Positions 53,486 to 63,309 of a stretch of 64,000 nt of DNA are shown piece after piece (position 1 is the first letter of the stretch; each line of letters begins with the position of its first letter). A program made the translations under genes and the position numbers. Source of the stretch: Pseudomonadota bacterium (GTDB lineage Bacteria; Pseudomonadota; Gammaproteobacteria; Acidiferrobacterales; Acidiferrobacteraceae); contig JAJYRD010000076.1 of NCBI GenBank assembly GCA_021794275.1, forward strand, positions 30,646 through 94,645, written 5' to 3'. The notes beneath the pieces are model-generated. The model did no database searches. It was not told the DNA's origin and saw only the letters and a program-made list of their open reading frames with translations.

Positions 53486-54879
53486 GACGCGTTTTTTTCG
53501 TCCTTGTGGTGGCGCTCGCAGCGGCGTGCGCACGCCTGCCGCGGGCGCCGGGGCACGCACCGTCCGCTTGGCATCCACGGGGCTCGGTGACCGTTGGGTC
53601 TGCGCGCCCTCTTTCGGTCAAGTCATCGGTCCGCTGGTGGCGTGCCGCTGACAGCCGCTCTCTCGACGTGGTGATGGCGACCGCCATGCGTGGCAATCCT
53701 TCGCTTGACGCGGCTTCAGCACGCGCGCGCATGGCAGCGGCCGAACTTCGTCTGACGCGAGGTGCAAGACGCCTGCATCTATCGGCCCTGGGACGGTCGA
53801 CCGCCGAATACTTCTCGAGGGACGGACTCCATGGCCCCGCCAACGGGGAAAGCATTTTGTATACGGAAGTCGATCCTCTCGTCGCGCGTTGGCATGTGAC
53901 ACAATTCGGGCGCGTCAATGATGAGGTGCGCGCGGCGTTCGGGGCAGCCCAAGCGGCCGTAGCTGCCCGCGCGTGGGCCCGCCTCGTGGTGGCGGCAGAG
54001 GTCGCGCGGACCTATTTTGCAGCAGAGGCGGCCCGTGAAGAGCGCGCCTGTTGGGGCGCGATGCGGTACGACGCGCGTGCCCTTGTGGTTTTGGCGCAGA
54101 TCCGCCACCGCGATGGTTTGAGTGGCGGGCGAGCGGTCTATGCGAGCGAGGAGGCCTTGGCGGCGACCGACCAGGGGTATCGACGGGCGACCACCTCGCT
54201 TGTGCGCCTGCGCGATGCCTTGGGCGCCTTGGCTGGACGCGGACCTGCGTTCGGGCGCGGCGTAGCGCTCGGGGCCTTGCCGGGTACGGCGCGGTTGCCT
54301 CTGCCATCGGCCATCCCCTTGGCGCTGGTCGCGCACAGGCCCGACGTCGTGAGTGCCCGCAGGCTTGTCGCTGCCGCTGCCGCGCGCGTTGGGGCGGCTC
54401 GGGCCGCCTTCTATCCGAACGTCAATATCGCTCTATTCGCCGGCTGGAACAGTATTTCGCTTGGTGATCTCTTCAATCCCGTGAATCTCGCACGTGGGAT
54501 CGGACCCACGGTGACACTGCCGATCTTCGAGGGTGGAACCCTGCGTGCAGGGCTTGCCAAGGAGGAGGCGGCGTTCACGGCAGCGCGCGCCCAGTACCAG
54601 GATACGCTCGTAGGTGCGGTGCGCGAAGTCGCCGATCGCGTGGCCCGATGGCGGCGCGTCCTACGCGATCTTCAGGCGCAGACACGCGCCCTCCGCGCCG
54701 CCGGCCAGCAAAAGGCACTGGCAGACCAAGCCTTTCGCTCGGGACTTACGAATCGCGCGCCGCTTTTGAAGGCGGATCTGGCGTGGTCGCGAGAGCGGCT
54801 GCGCGCGATCGCGTTGCGGGAGACCCAAGCGGCGACTTGGGTGGGGATAGAGGAGGCGATCGATGGACAGGCCCGCTGA
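53482..54879 (+). CDS. Outer-membrane efflux lipoprotein (NodT/OprM family)
   Basis: This 465-residue TolC-like channel is a lipoprotein: MRRVFFVLVVALAAAC places the lipidated Cys at position 16. Family motifs are seen in WRAADSRSLDVVMATAMRGNPSLDAASARARMAAAEL and LVAHRPDVVSARRLVAAAAARVGAARAAFYPN. The ATG overlaps the MFS stop (ATGA). It supplies the exit duct for the three-part pump with the fusion protein downstream. Confidence 0.93.
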   Translation: MRRVFFVLVVALAAACARLPRAPGHAPSAWHPRGSVTVGSARPLSVKSSVRWWRAADSRSLDVVMATAMRGNPSLDAASARARMAAAELRLTRGARRLHLSALGRSTAEYFSRDGLHGPANGESILYTEVDPLVARWHVTQFGRVNDEVRAAFGAAQAAVAARAWARLVVAAEVARTYFAAEAAREERACWGAMRYDARALVVLAQIRHRDGLSGGRAVYASEEALAATDQGYRRATTSLVRLRDALGALAGRGPAFGRGVALGALPGTARLPLPSAIPLALVAHRPDVVSARRLVAAAAARVGAARAAFYPNVNIALFAGWNSISLGDLFNPVNLARGIGPTVTLPIFEGGTLRAGLAKEEAAFTAARAQYQDTLVGAVREVADRVARWRRVLRDLQAQTRALRAAGQQKALADQAFRSGLTNRAPLLKADLAWSRERLRAIALRETQAATWVGIEEAIDGQAR

Positions 54880-56083
54880 CCGCGCGGCTTCGGAAAATGG
54901 GGCGCGCACGCGCCGCGTGCGCTGGGCCGTGACCCTGATAGTGCTCGCCGTGCTCGGGGTGTTTCTGTATTGGGCGCTTTATGGGCGTTATTTCGCCGCT
55001 ACCGACGATGCCTATGTCACGGGCGACCTCGTACCGATCGAGGCGCAGACTGCGGGGACGGTCTCGGCGGTTTTTGTGCGCAGGACGGAGTTCGTGCATA
55101 AGGGGGAGCGGCTTTGTGTCCTGCAGGGGTCGCGGGCACGGATCGCGCTGTCGCGCGCCTCCGCTTCGCTTGATTCCACGGCGCGTCATGTGCGGGCGCT
55201 GTTTGCCCGTGTTCAAGCCCTGCGCTGGCATCTGAAGAGCCTGGATTGGAAGCGTGAGCGCTTGATGCGGGACTTGGCGCGCTACAGGAAGTCGCTTGCC
55301 GAAGGCGCGGTGTCGGCAATTCGGGTCGAGGACACAGAGTTACGCGTGCGGGCCTTGAGCGCGCAGATCGGCGAGACGCGCGCGGCGCTTGAGGGCGCTC
55401 GGGCTTTGGTGCGCGAGACTACCGTCGCCGACAACCCGCAGGTACGGATCGCTGTCGCGCGCGTCGAAGCCTCTGATCTTGCGTGGCAGCGGCGGATCAT
55501 CCGGGCCCCCGTGTCCGGTTTCGTGGGCGGCCGCGCGGTTTATCCTGGCACGCAGGTGCATCCTGGCGCCCGGCTCTTCACGATCGTTCCGCTCGCTGAC
55601 CTGTGGGTGGTCGCGAATATCAAGGAGACGCGCATGCGCGAGGTACGCCCCGGGGATCGCGTGCGCCTGACAAGCGCCTATTATGGCTCCGGCGTGGTCT
55701 ACGACGGTGTGGTGCTGGGTCTTGCGCCTGGCGCTGGGAGCGCATTCAGTGTCCTGCCGCCGGACAACGCCACCGGCAATTACATTCACATCGTGGAACG
55801 CGTGCCTGTGCGTATCGGTCTTCAGATCTCGGAGCTCGCCGCCCATCCTTTGCGCCCGGGGCTGTCCATGACTGTTCGGGTGCGGGTGCGTCACGGAGGC
55901 CGGTCTTTGTTGCAGCCCCTCACAAGCCGTGCCGGCAGTCAGTATGAGACCCGCATCTATCGCAGGCAGCTCGCCCGCGCCCGGAAGCTCGCCGCCCATA
56001 TCATGATGCAAAGCGGGGGCGCACCCCTCGTGGGTGCGCGCCCCCGCGGGCCATCGCGCGATGGTCGTCACGTGGCCTCGTAA
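54863..56083 (+). CDS. Membrane fusion protein of the efflux pump (EmrA/HlyD-like)
   Basis: This 406-residue periplasmic adaptor is anchored by one N-terminal membrane segment (about residues 20-42, AVTLIVLAVLGVFLYWALYG). TDDAYVTGDLVPIEAQTAGTVSAV is the lipoyl start typical of EmrA; a long coiled coil follows, then APVSGFVGGRAVYPGTQVHPG. It overlaps the lipoprotein gene by 17 nt. The last codons include a very strong hairpin (56013-56047). Confidence 0.93.
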   Translation: MDRPADRAASENGARTRRVRWAVTLIVLAVLGVFLYWALYGRYFAATDDAYVTGDLVPIEAQTAGTVSAVFVRRTEFVHKGERLCVLQGSRARIALSRASASLDSTARHVRALFARVQALRWHLKSLDWKRERLMRDLARYRKSLAEGAVSAIRVEDTELRVRALSAQIGETRAALEGARALVRETTVADNPQVRIAVARVEASDLAWQRRIIRAPVSGFVGGRAVYPGTQVHPGARLFTIVPLADLWVVANIKETRMREVRPGDRVRLTSAYYGSGVVYDGVVLGLAPGAGSAFSVLPPDNATGNYIHIVERVPVRIGLQISELAAHPLRPGLSMTVRVRVRHGGRSLLQPLTSRAGSQYETRIYRRQLARARKLAAHIMMQSGGAPLVGARPRGPSRDGRHVAS

Positions 56084-56249
56084 TCCCGGTATCGGGCGCG
56101 GGCCCGTTCTGGGTGCGCGCGAAATCCGCTAGAATCGACGATAAGGGACCCGGCCCGGACCGAGCGGCAGGTGGCAGACCCTGGGAGAGGCGCCAAGGAC
56201 CTGTCGTCCCTGGCCGCCCCGTGGCGCTGCGAAAAGAGGGAGGATGCAG

Positions 56250-57038
56250 GTGCGGATGTTGAGTAAGCTCGAGAGACGCTTCGGCCGTTACGCCATCACC
56301 AATTTGATGGCGTATATCGTGGGTGCTCAGGGTGTGGTGTTTCTCTTGTCGCGCACTGCGGACGGCGATCACATACTGTCCGAGCTGGTTTTCAGCCCTA
56401 CGCTGATAGCGCAGGGCCAGATCTGGCGGGTCGCCAGTTTTATCCTGATCCCTCCGTCCTTCTCGATCTGGGTCTTTTTCATTCTCTACTTCTACTATTT
56501 GCTCGGCGCGCGCCTTGAGGAGGAATGGGGCAGCTTTCGATTCAATGTCTATTACTTCACGGGCGTCGCGCTGAGCATCTTCGGGGCGCTATTGGCTGGT
56601 GCGGGCGCCACTGCCACCTATCTCAATCTCTCGATATTTCTGGCATTCGCCACCATAGATCCCGAGTTCAGCATCCTGCTCTTTTTTGTGATCCCGGTGA
56701 AGGTGAGGTACTTGGCGTGGCTTGCATGGCTGTGGGTGGCCTTCACGGTCGTGTTCGAGCCCTTGCCGGCCAAGATAATGGCTACCGTGTCCTTGTTGAA
56801 TTATTTTGCCTTTTTCGGGCGCGACCTTCAGGCTCGGTTGCGTGGGGGCGCAGCCCGGAGGGCGCGGCGTGGTTTTCTGCGAAGCGCGCCGCCAGTCGGC
56901 GGGCCGATCCATCGTTGTACGATCTGTGGGGCGACCGAGCGTGATGAGCCGCGGCTCGAATTTCGCTATTGCTCGAAATGCGCGGGTCATCATGAATACT
57001 GCCTCACGCACCTCGCCGCGCACAATCACATTCAGTGA
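56250..57038 (+). CDS. Rhomboid-like membrane protein with C-terminal zinc ribbon
   Basis: This protein of about 262 residues has five to six membrane segments of rhomboid-like layout (WRVASFILIPPSFSIWVFFILYFYYLLGARLEEEWGSFRFNVYYFTG), followed by a soluble tail with two Cys pairs (CTICGATERDE and YCSKCAGHHEYC). The catalytic GxSG Ser and His of rhomboid proteases are not visible, so it is probably a pseudoprotease. The ATG at 56244 lies too close to the GGGAGG site; GTG at 56250 has better spacing. No clear partner nearby. Confidence 0.8.
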   Translation: MRMLSKLERRFGRYAITNLMAYIVGAQGVVFLLSRTADGDHILSELVFSPTLIAQGQIWRVASFILIPPSFSIWVFFILYFYYLLGARLEEEWGSFRFNVYYFTGVALSIFGALLAGAGATATYLNLSIFLAFATIDPEFSILLFFVIPVKVRYLAWLAWLWVAFTVVFEPLPAKIMATVSLLNYFAFFGRDLQARLRGGAARRARRGFLRSAPPVGGPIHRCTICGATERDEPRLEFRYCSKCAGHHEYCLTHLAAHNHIQ

Positions 57039-57044
57039 GTGGGG

Positions 57045-57269
57045 TCACGCGCCGTAGTCGTCGTCGCCGCGTGTCCGGAAATAAAAGATGCGTAAGACCA
57101 CCCAGAGGGCGATTTTGATGACGAGGAGCAGAGCGACCATGAGGAGTATGCCACGCGCGCCTATCGTGATGCCAAACAGCCGGAAGGCAAAATAGATGAT
57201 GGCGGTGGTGATGGGCGTTATGCCGATCAGCCAATAGATGCTCTTTGAGCCGGGTTGCCTTGTCGTCAT
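57045..57269 (-). CDS. Small two-helix membrane protein
   Basis: This is a 74-residue protein beginning MTTRQPGSKSIYWLIG. Two membrane helices (about 10-30 and 38-60) are followed by a charged tail (RIFYFRTRGDDDYGA). The ribosome binding site is weak and an ATG 18 bases upstream is possible. It converges on the rhomboid-like gene with 6 bp between them. Function unknown. Confidence 0.6.
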   Translation of the reverse strand: MTTRQPGSKSIYWLIGITPITTAIIYFAFRLFGITIGARGILLMVALLLVIKIALWVVLRIFYFRTRGDDDYGA

Positions 57270-58109
57270 GTTTACCCTGGGAGACATGGGGGTCGGGTGC
57301 GCTCGATGGGCGCGCCGGAATCCCGCTGGAAAGGGCGAAAAGGCCCGATGGGCGCGATTCTTCCTGGGACTGCCCGTCGTTGTGTCGGCAGTCGATGTCA
57401 GTATCCCAGGGTCGTGGCGGGCGCGGAAGCGCGCTTCGGGTGCCACCGCTGGGGCAGTGCCCGAGGCGCCCTTGCCGCGCAGGCCGATCCGCGAAAGAGA
57501 CCATCGAAGGGACTCAGGGCTCAGGGAGCGGAGCGGGTACCGCGAACCGGGAGTCACTGCAAACCGGCGCTCGCAACCCGAGATCGCGGCGCGCCACTCA
57601 CCCTCCGCATCGCGGACAGGTATCGAGACCGGCGGGATGCGCGAGCTGGCGAAATTCGTGTTCCGTAAAAAATATCCCGACCCCCTTCTTCCGAATTATA
57701 CATCACGCGGCGCCATTCGTCTTCTCGAAGGGTCGGGAGAGCGAGGGGCGACGTAGGTGGGGGTCTTTTGGGCTGCTCTGGGCACCCCCAAAGGACCCTT
57801 GATTATGTGCCTCCCCTATACGTCAACTAACGCCGATGGATCGTAGTGGGTTCGGTTGGATGTAAGCACGCCCCTGTATCGGGCGGGCGGTCCCGTCCTG
57901 GACCAATAGATGAGCGAATAGGGGACAGACAGCCTGTGTATTCCGTGCACGTGCTGTCCGGCCGGTTCATACTCGCGAGTCTCGCGGAACGCAATGACTT
58001 GCCGCAATGACACCTCTTTAGAGGCGGGGCCCAATACGATATTTGAGATCTATCGGCAAAAGGAGGTCGAGATCGCCTACGCGCTGCACTGCCATAGGAG
58101 GGTCTGGTC
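57270..58109. other. 840-bp stretch without a credible gene
   Basis: Three overlapping rightward frames around 57238-57802 look like high-GC artefacts: they lack ribosome binding sites and recognisable motifs. A strong inverted repeat, GGGTCTTTTGGG (57761-57772) with CCCAAAGGACCC (57787-57798), 11 of 12 pairs, has no T-tract. The right end (58010-58109) contains a small hairpin and the ribosome binding site of the next gene. Confidence 0.5.
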
Positions 58110-58466
58110 ATGAGTGAGGTCTTGAGCGACGTATACCGAAAGACAGCCATCACAGCGACGGGGTTGGCGAGCGCGAGCGAGGAGGTCGCGCGTTTTGAGT
58201 GCTGGATACGCGTGGACGAGGACTGGGATGGGTCAGGTTACCCCAGGTTCGAGTGGGAAGCCGCGATACGGCTCATGGACTTATTCAACGCAAGCGCCGC
58301 GACCCACGGTAGCGCGATGATCTACGATGGGGCGTGGGATCGGTTCGTGGTCACTAGCACGGACCAGGCGGATCCTGAGGTGTTCGAGACGTTTGGAGCG
58401 GAGAGGATTATGACCAAGGAGGGGCCGGTTACGGTATACGGGATCGGGGCGATGGGCTGGATATAG
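58110..58466 (+). CDS. Hypothetical protein, 118 residues
   Basis: MSEVLSDVYRKTAITATGLA starts behind AGGAGGG with good spacing. The protein is acidic, with several aromatic residues (FECWIRVDEDWDGSGYPRFEW) and no membrane segment, Cys pair or known motif except one Cys. It ends IGAMGWI. I do not recognise a family. The start signal and codon pattern make it likely real. Confidence 0.6.
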   Translation: MSEVLSDVYRKTAITATGLASASEEVARFECWIRVDEDWDGSGYPRFEWEAAIRLMDLFNASAATHGSAMIYDGAWDRFVVTSTDQADPEVFETFGAERIMTKEGPVTVYGIGAMGWI

Positions 58467-58523
58467 GGCGTACCCTCACCGCAATAAGTTCGCGCTGACG
58501 ATTCCTGTCTTGCCGGAGTCCTC

Positions 58524-59091
58524 ATGAACGCGTTGTCGCCCGCTTTCCGGGTCCATTTGATGCCGTCGCCGTGGTTGGTCTCGCCGCTATACTGGGCGCC
58601 GGCCGCCTCAAGCTGGTAGCGAGTCGCGTCCGCAGAGCGCCCGCTATGGTACCGCTGGTACTGGCTGCGTTGTTGTTGTCCCTGCCGGGACACGATTGCG
58701 GTACGCTCGCGGCGCCGGTCATGGCGCGCAGTTGGGCCGGTTACGGCATCGGCGTGCTGTTGTCGCGCTGAGTCTGCGTTTCGCCACGCAGGCACGTCTG
58801 CATGTGGGTGCCAACTGGAGTGGCGCGGTCACAGTGGAGCAGAGTCGCAGCCTGATCCGCAGCGGCCGGTACCATTATGGGCGCGACGCGATCGACACCG
58901 GGATACTTCTGGCCTTCATCGGCGCCGCGCTGGCCTGGGCCGAGTGGCGCGGCTTGCTCGCCGTGCTGCTCGTGGCCGTGACGCTCATCATCAAACTGTG
59001 CTGCGAGGAGCGCTGGATGTTGGCGTACGTGGGCGACGTTTACTCCGAGTACCGCAAGGCGAGTTGGGCGCTGCTGCGGGGGCTGTGCTGA
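58524..59091 (+). pseudogene. Isoprenylcysteine carboxyl methyltransferase-like pseudogene
   Basis: Pieces of one membrane methyltransferase lie in three frames: MNALSPAFRVHLMPSPWLVSPLYW (from 58524), MVPLVLAALLLSLPGHD (about 58646) and LRFATQARLHVGANWSGAVTV to the end (about 58770-59091). At least two frameshifts are needed. In intact homologues the active region reads like RHPIYTG; here it is RDAIDTG, so even a repaired protein would lack key residues. No partner gene nearby. Confidence 0.78.
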
Positions 59092-59331
59092 GTGCACGCG
59101 CGTGAGGTGCTCCCGCTGCAATACGCTGCCCATGGTGGGAGGCGGATGCGGAGCCTCGTCCGTCTGAGTCCGTGCAGAGGTGGCGCCTTGCGAGCGACCA
59201 TGTGCATGCCTCAGGATTTGCTGTCATCGAAAGCGCCGACGCTCCGATCTCGAGCATCCCTCTCTCACGGCCTTCGGACAGCAGCGTGTGGATCGATTGA
59301 GCGTCCGTGATGTTGGGGAGAGGTCATTGGG

Positions 59332-60786
59332 ATGGATACACGCTTTTTGACTGCCTCGGCACTGGCGCAAGCACTGCGAGACGGCAAGCTCACGGCCACG
59401 CAGGCGCTCGAGGGGGCGATCGAGCGGATCGAAGCGCGGGATAGTGCATTGAACGCCGTGGTCGTGCGCGACTTCGACCGGGCACGTACGGCGGCGGCCG
59501 AGGCGGATAGGGCGCTCGGCAGGGGAGACCGGCGGCCTCTGCTCGGGGTGCCGATGACCGTGAAGGAATCGTTTAACGTGGCGGGTCTGCCCACGACTTG
59601 GGGCAATCCCGGCGCGCAGAAGCTCGCGCGGCACGATGCGGTGGCAGTGGCGCGCCTGAAATCATCCGGTGCCGTGATCCTCGGTAAGACCAACATCGCC
59701 ACAAATCTCGGTGATTGGCAGAGCGTCAATGCCGTCTATGGCCGGACTCATAATCCCTGGGATTCCAGCCGCACGCCGGGCGGATCCTCGGGCGGAGCCG
59801 CCGCAGCGCTGGCTGCAGGGTTCGTGTCGCTCGAGCTCGGCTCCGACCTCGCAGGATCGCTGCGCGTCCCGGCGCATTGCTGTGGCATCTTTTGCCACAA
59901 GCCCTCGCACGGGCTCATACCGACGCGGGGGCATGCGCCCCCGGGCACCCCTGAGCTGACGATCGGGACGGATGGCGATCTTGCAGTCGTCGGACCTCTG
60001 GCGCGGTCGGCGGCCGATCTTGGGGCGGCGCTTGAGATACTAGCTGGTCCGGACGACGCGCAGGCCATCGCATACCGGTTTGTGTTGCCACCGCCGCGAC
60101 ACGAACGCCTAGCGGAGTTCAAAGTCCTGGTGCTCGAGGAGCATCCCTTGTTACCAACCTCGAGCGCCGTGCGTTCCGCGATGCGCCAATTCGCCGCCAC
60201 GCTGCGGGACGCGGGTGGCATAGTGGAGGAATCGAGTCCGCTCTTGCCGGATCTCGCCGCCGTGGCAGAAACCTTCATGTGGCTCCAGATGGCCCTACTA
60301 GGCGCGAATCTTTCAGACGCTGCCTATCGCGCGCAGCGTGAACGGGTCGCACGGCTCCCTTCTGCGGAGCGCGGCCTAGAGACGCTGAGCGGACAAGCGC
60401 TCGTGGCGAGTCATCGCGACTGGTTACGAGCACACCGGATGCGTACTTTCATTTCGCATCAGTGGCGACAGTTTTTCCAAGCATGGGACGTCCTTATTTG
60501 TCCCGTACTGCCCACGACCGCTTTTCCACATGATGACACCGACATGCGTAGCCGCCGAATCGATATTGATGGTCGGCCCTTCCCATACGGGCTCCAGGGG
60601 GTGTGGGCAGGGCCCGCCTCCACCTGCGGTCTACCTGCAACCGTGATGCCGATCGCGGTATCGGGCGGTCTGCCGATAGGTGTGCAGATTATGGGGCCGT
60701 ATCTCGAAGATAGTACGACCATACGGTTTGCCGAGCTGGCGGAGCGGGAGTTTGGCGGGTTCACTCCGCCGCCGGATTATGTATAG
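59332..60786 (+). CDS. Amidase signature family hydrolase
   Basis: This 484-residue enzyme hydrolyses amide bonds. The Ser-cisSer-Lys triad is visible: K78 in PMTVKESFN, S152 in TPGGSSGGAAAAL and nucleophile S176 in GSDLAGSLRVPAHC. GGGGAGAGG precedes the ATG by 8 nt. It is not part of a gatCAB set. Substrate unknown. About 240 bp upstream contain no gene. Confidence 0.92.
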   Translation: MDTRFLTASALAQALRDGKLTATQALEGAIERIEARDSALNAVVVRDFDRARTAAAEADRALGRGDRRPLLGVPMTVKESFNVAGLPTTWGNPGAQKLARHDAVAVARLKSSGAVILGKTNIATNLGDWQSVNAVYGRTHNPWDSSRTPGGSSGGAAAALAAGFVSLELGSDLAGSLRVPAHCCGIFCHKPSHGLIPTRGHAPPGTPELTIGTDGDLAVVGPLARSAADLGAALEILAGPDDAQAIAYRFVLPPPRHERLAEFKVLVLEEHPLLPTSSAVRSAMRQFAATLRDAGGIVEESSPLLPDLAAVAETFMWLQMALLGANLSDAAYRAQRERVARLPSAERGLETLSGQALVASHRDWLRAHRMRTFISHQWRQFFQAWDVLICPVLPTTAFPHDDTDMRSRRIDIDGRPFPYGLQGVWAGPASTCGLPATVMPIAVSGGLPIGVQIMGPYLEDSTTIRFAELAEREFGGFTPPPDYV

Positions 60787-61062
60787 ACCAACTTACATCA
60801 CTGCCGTGGACCCGGTAGTCGGCCCTCAATCTCGCTCTGGACACCCGGCAAGCGACCGTGTTTTCTCTTGTGCGGAGTTGTGTGCAAACCTGTCGCTCGG
60901 GGAGCGGATGCGTTGGCCGAAGAGGGCGTCCGGGGTGAAAGCGCATGAAGAACCAGTTTGATCGCCAGGCGGCGCGGTCATCGTTCGTTCTCTGTCATGG
61001 CGATCCGGCCACCCCGATCATCCAAGGCGGCCTGCTCCTGACAACAGCGAAGCCGGTGAGCA

Positions 61063-62076
61063 TTACGGTCTTCGCGCCGTCGCGAAACGGAACAGCCCTA
61101 AAGCCGACCGGATATCCTCGGCTGTCGTCTGCGTGATCGTGTGGGCCTTCTTCGTGCCTTCCTGTAGAACGTCCCACACAAACGACGGATCACGCGCCAA
61201 AGCCAAACGGCGCTCACGGATCGGTTCTATTAGCTTCTGAAGAAGCGTCTCGAGCCGCTGCTTGAGGTCTTTGTCGGCCAGGCCCCCTCGCCGATAATGG
61301 ACTTTGAGTTCTTCAAGTGCGTCTTTATCCTCGTCGAACGCGTCCAAATACGCAAAGACGGCGTTGCCTTCGACCTGACCGGGGTCGGATATGCGGATAT
61401 GCCCGGCATCCGTATACAGACGCTGGACGGCCTCGTGAATAGTCGCGGGGGAGGCCGACAGGGGAATGGCGTTGTTTTGCGACTTGCCCATCTTCCGCTG
61501 GCCGTCCACGCCCGGCAGACGGCTCGTCGCAGACAGCAACCCCGTGGCTTCCGGTAGACAGGACACGCCCGCTTGGCGATTCACACGGCGCACGATCTCG
61601 TTGGTCTGTTCGATCATGGGAATTTGGTCTTGGCCGACCGGGATAACGGTGGCCTTGAACGCCGTAATATCGGCGGCCTGGGCCACCGGGTAACACAGAA
61701 ATCCGGCCGGGATGTCGCGCGCCAGACCCCGTAAACGGATCTCATCTTTGACGGTGGGATTGCGTTCCAGGCGGGCGACGCTCACAAGATTGAGATACAG
61801 CATGGCGATATCCGCCAAGGCCGGAAGGCACGATTGGACGCACATGGCGCTCTTTGTTGGGTCAATCCCGACCGCTAGGTAATCAAGGGCCACCTCCCGG
61901 ATGTTGCGACACACCTTGTCGGGGTCGGCCATGTTGTCCGTTAAGGCCTGCGCGTCTGCTATCAACAGGAAACTGTGGTGGTTGTTTTGGAGAGCGACAC
62001 GATTTTTGAGCGAGCCCACGTAGTGGCCGATATGGAGGGGACCTGTGGGGCGGTCGCCCGAGAGCATGATCTGCAT
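61063..62076 (-). CDS. trpS: Tryptophanyl-tRNA synthetase
   Basis: This 337-residue class I aminoacyl-tRNA synthetase charges tRNA-Trp. The HIGH-type motif is GDRPTGPLHIGHYVGSL and the KMSKS-type motif is QRKMGKSQNN. The ATG at 62076 (MQIMLSGDRPTG) is set by GGAGG upstream; the frame extends to 62163 without homology. The motif order and short length match bacterial TrpRS of the second type, some of which resist indolmycin; that trait is not claimed here. Confidence 0.95.
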   Translation of the reverse strand: MQIMLSGDRPTGPLHIGHYVGSLKNRVALQNNHHSFLLIADAQALTDNMADPDKVCRNIREVALDYLAVGIDPTKSAMCVQSCLPALADIAMLYLNLVSVARLERNPTVKDEIRLRGLARDIPAGFLCYPVAQAADITAFKATVIPVGQDQIPMIEQTNEIVRRVNRQAGVSCLPEATGLLSATSRLPGVDGQRKMGKSQNNAIPLSASPATIHEAVQRLYTDAGHIRISDPGQVEGNAVFAYLDAFDEDKDALEELKVHYRRGGLADKDLKQRLETLLQKLIEPIRERRLALARDPSFVWDVLQEGTKKAHTITQTTAEDIRSALGLFRFATARRP

Positions 62077-62499
62077 GATAAGCCTCCGGTTGCTAAGGAT
62101 GGCAAGAGCATGATGCGCGTGGAGTCCGTAACCCGAAAAGCGGATCGGTGAAGGGGCGAACACGCGCGGGCGCCGGAAAATCCGGGCGAGGCTACAACAA
62201 GGGAGGGACTATCGCCATCGAGGCGAGGGAACCATGCACCGGCAAATGGGTGAGCGAGACATCACGTGAGGCAACTCAACGAATTCAGAAACCTGCACCG
62301 AAATCTATAGCCGGAAGCGCGCGCTGTCAACCGGGACACTCCGTGGGGCCTTAGGTCTCGTCATTCCGCGTAGTATCCCGCGAGATCACGCGCTGCCCAT
62401 CACCGAAACTCTGACCTCGCGCGCCTTCGTAGCAACAGCATTTCCGCCTGTCTTGATATCCTTGTATCCGGCCCATATGGTCCGGGCGTAACGGGCCTC
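62077..62499. other. Stretch between trpS and the IS21 relic
   Basis: No certain gene. A 41-codon leftward frame (about 62386-62511, MNEHEARYARTIWAGYKDIKTG) has protein-like composition but no ribosome binding site. It may be a gene fragment fused to the IS21 relic. A rightward frame from 62148 is unconvincing. Confidence 0.4.
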
Positions 62500-62830
62500 G
62501 TGCTCATTCATGGATGGAGGTTGTATGGCCACGAGCCATGAATTCCATGGAGCCTTCGAAGAACGAGAACATGCGCGCATGGGCGCCTGTCCAGTCGGGC
62601 GACCCTGCGTCCAGGTGGCCTCGGAGTAGGTGTCATTGGAGGCCCCCAGGACCGCCCCGAAGCCTGCGCGGCGCGGACCGCGCCTGTGCGTATATCGACG
62701 ATCCGCACCGTGGGTCCGGCGTAGTCGGTGAAACGCTTCTCGCCGGCGACACGGATATCTGGTCGCAACCGAAGTCGCAGGCCTTATTCTGGAGAATGCA
62801 GCGATACCGCATTCACCAAACATTCCGGAG
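62500..62830 (-). pseudogene. IS21-family istA transposase relic
   Basis: Leftward fragments in two frames match IstA: VAGEKRFTDYAGPTVRIVDIRTGAVRAAQ (frame of 62768) continues as FGAVLGASNDTYSEATWTQ in another frame. The first contains the conserved DYAG with its catalytic-type Asp; the second holds the GASNYTYAEATWTQ-like signature. At least one frameshift and missing ends show a dead copy. istB is absent. Confidence 0.75.
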
Positions 62831-63309
62831 GCTACCACGGAAGCCTGCACTTCCGGCCCAACGGATTTCCCTGTCGGGCTACATCGGGGCCGAATCGTGC
62901 CGGAAGACCCGCACGCTGTGCGTCTGTCCCAAGATCTCCGACCAGCGCAGGCCATCCCTCGTTCCTCGGCCAAGTCGCCATGCCCCGTGGGGGATACGGG
63001 CGCCCTGGACAATTTAGCGTAATTCCTCCCGTGACTGAAGTCGCGGGTTTCCTTGCGGGGGGCTATGGAAATGGCGTTCGCGTCTGCGCCTTATGTTCCG
63101 CGATCCCCAAAGACGCGTCCATCGTGCCCGCGCCCTGTGGCGCCAGGACGGCCCGCAGGTGACGATACGCGTCTTTGAGGGATCGGTGGGATCTGACGCC
63201 ACCCACGGCACCCCGATGGCGCTATGATGGCATCAAGGGACCGGAGCTTGGCGATCCCAGGGTTTCCTGTTCGAGGCTGTGGTGGCGAGAGTCGGAGGCA
63301 TGCAAGGCG
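62831..63309. other. Degenerate DNA between IS21 relic and WYL pseudogene
   Basis: Open frames on both strands overlap and show no clear motif. The sequence may include more of the istA 5' region (leftward) but is too altered to align by eye. Confidence 0.35.

Noticed and set aside
57761..57798. Hairpin considered as a terminator
   Set aside because: No T-tract follows and no gene ends close by on the plus strand; left as an unexplained inverted repeat.
57238..57802. Three overlapping rightward frames up to 185 codons
   Set aside because: Mutually overlapping, Arg/Gly-rich, no ribosome binding site; partly antisense to the small membrane protein gene.
57816..58153. Leftward frames of 72 and 108 codons
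   Set aside because: No start signal and no motif; they overlap the start region of the better supported gene at 58110.
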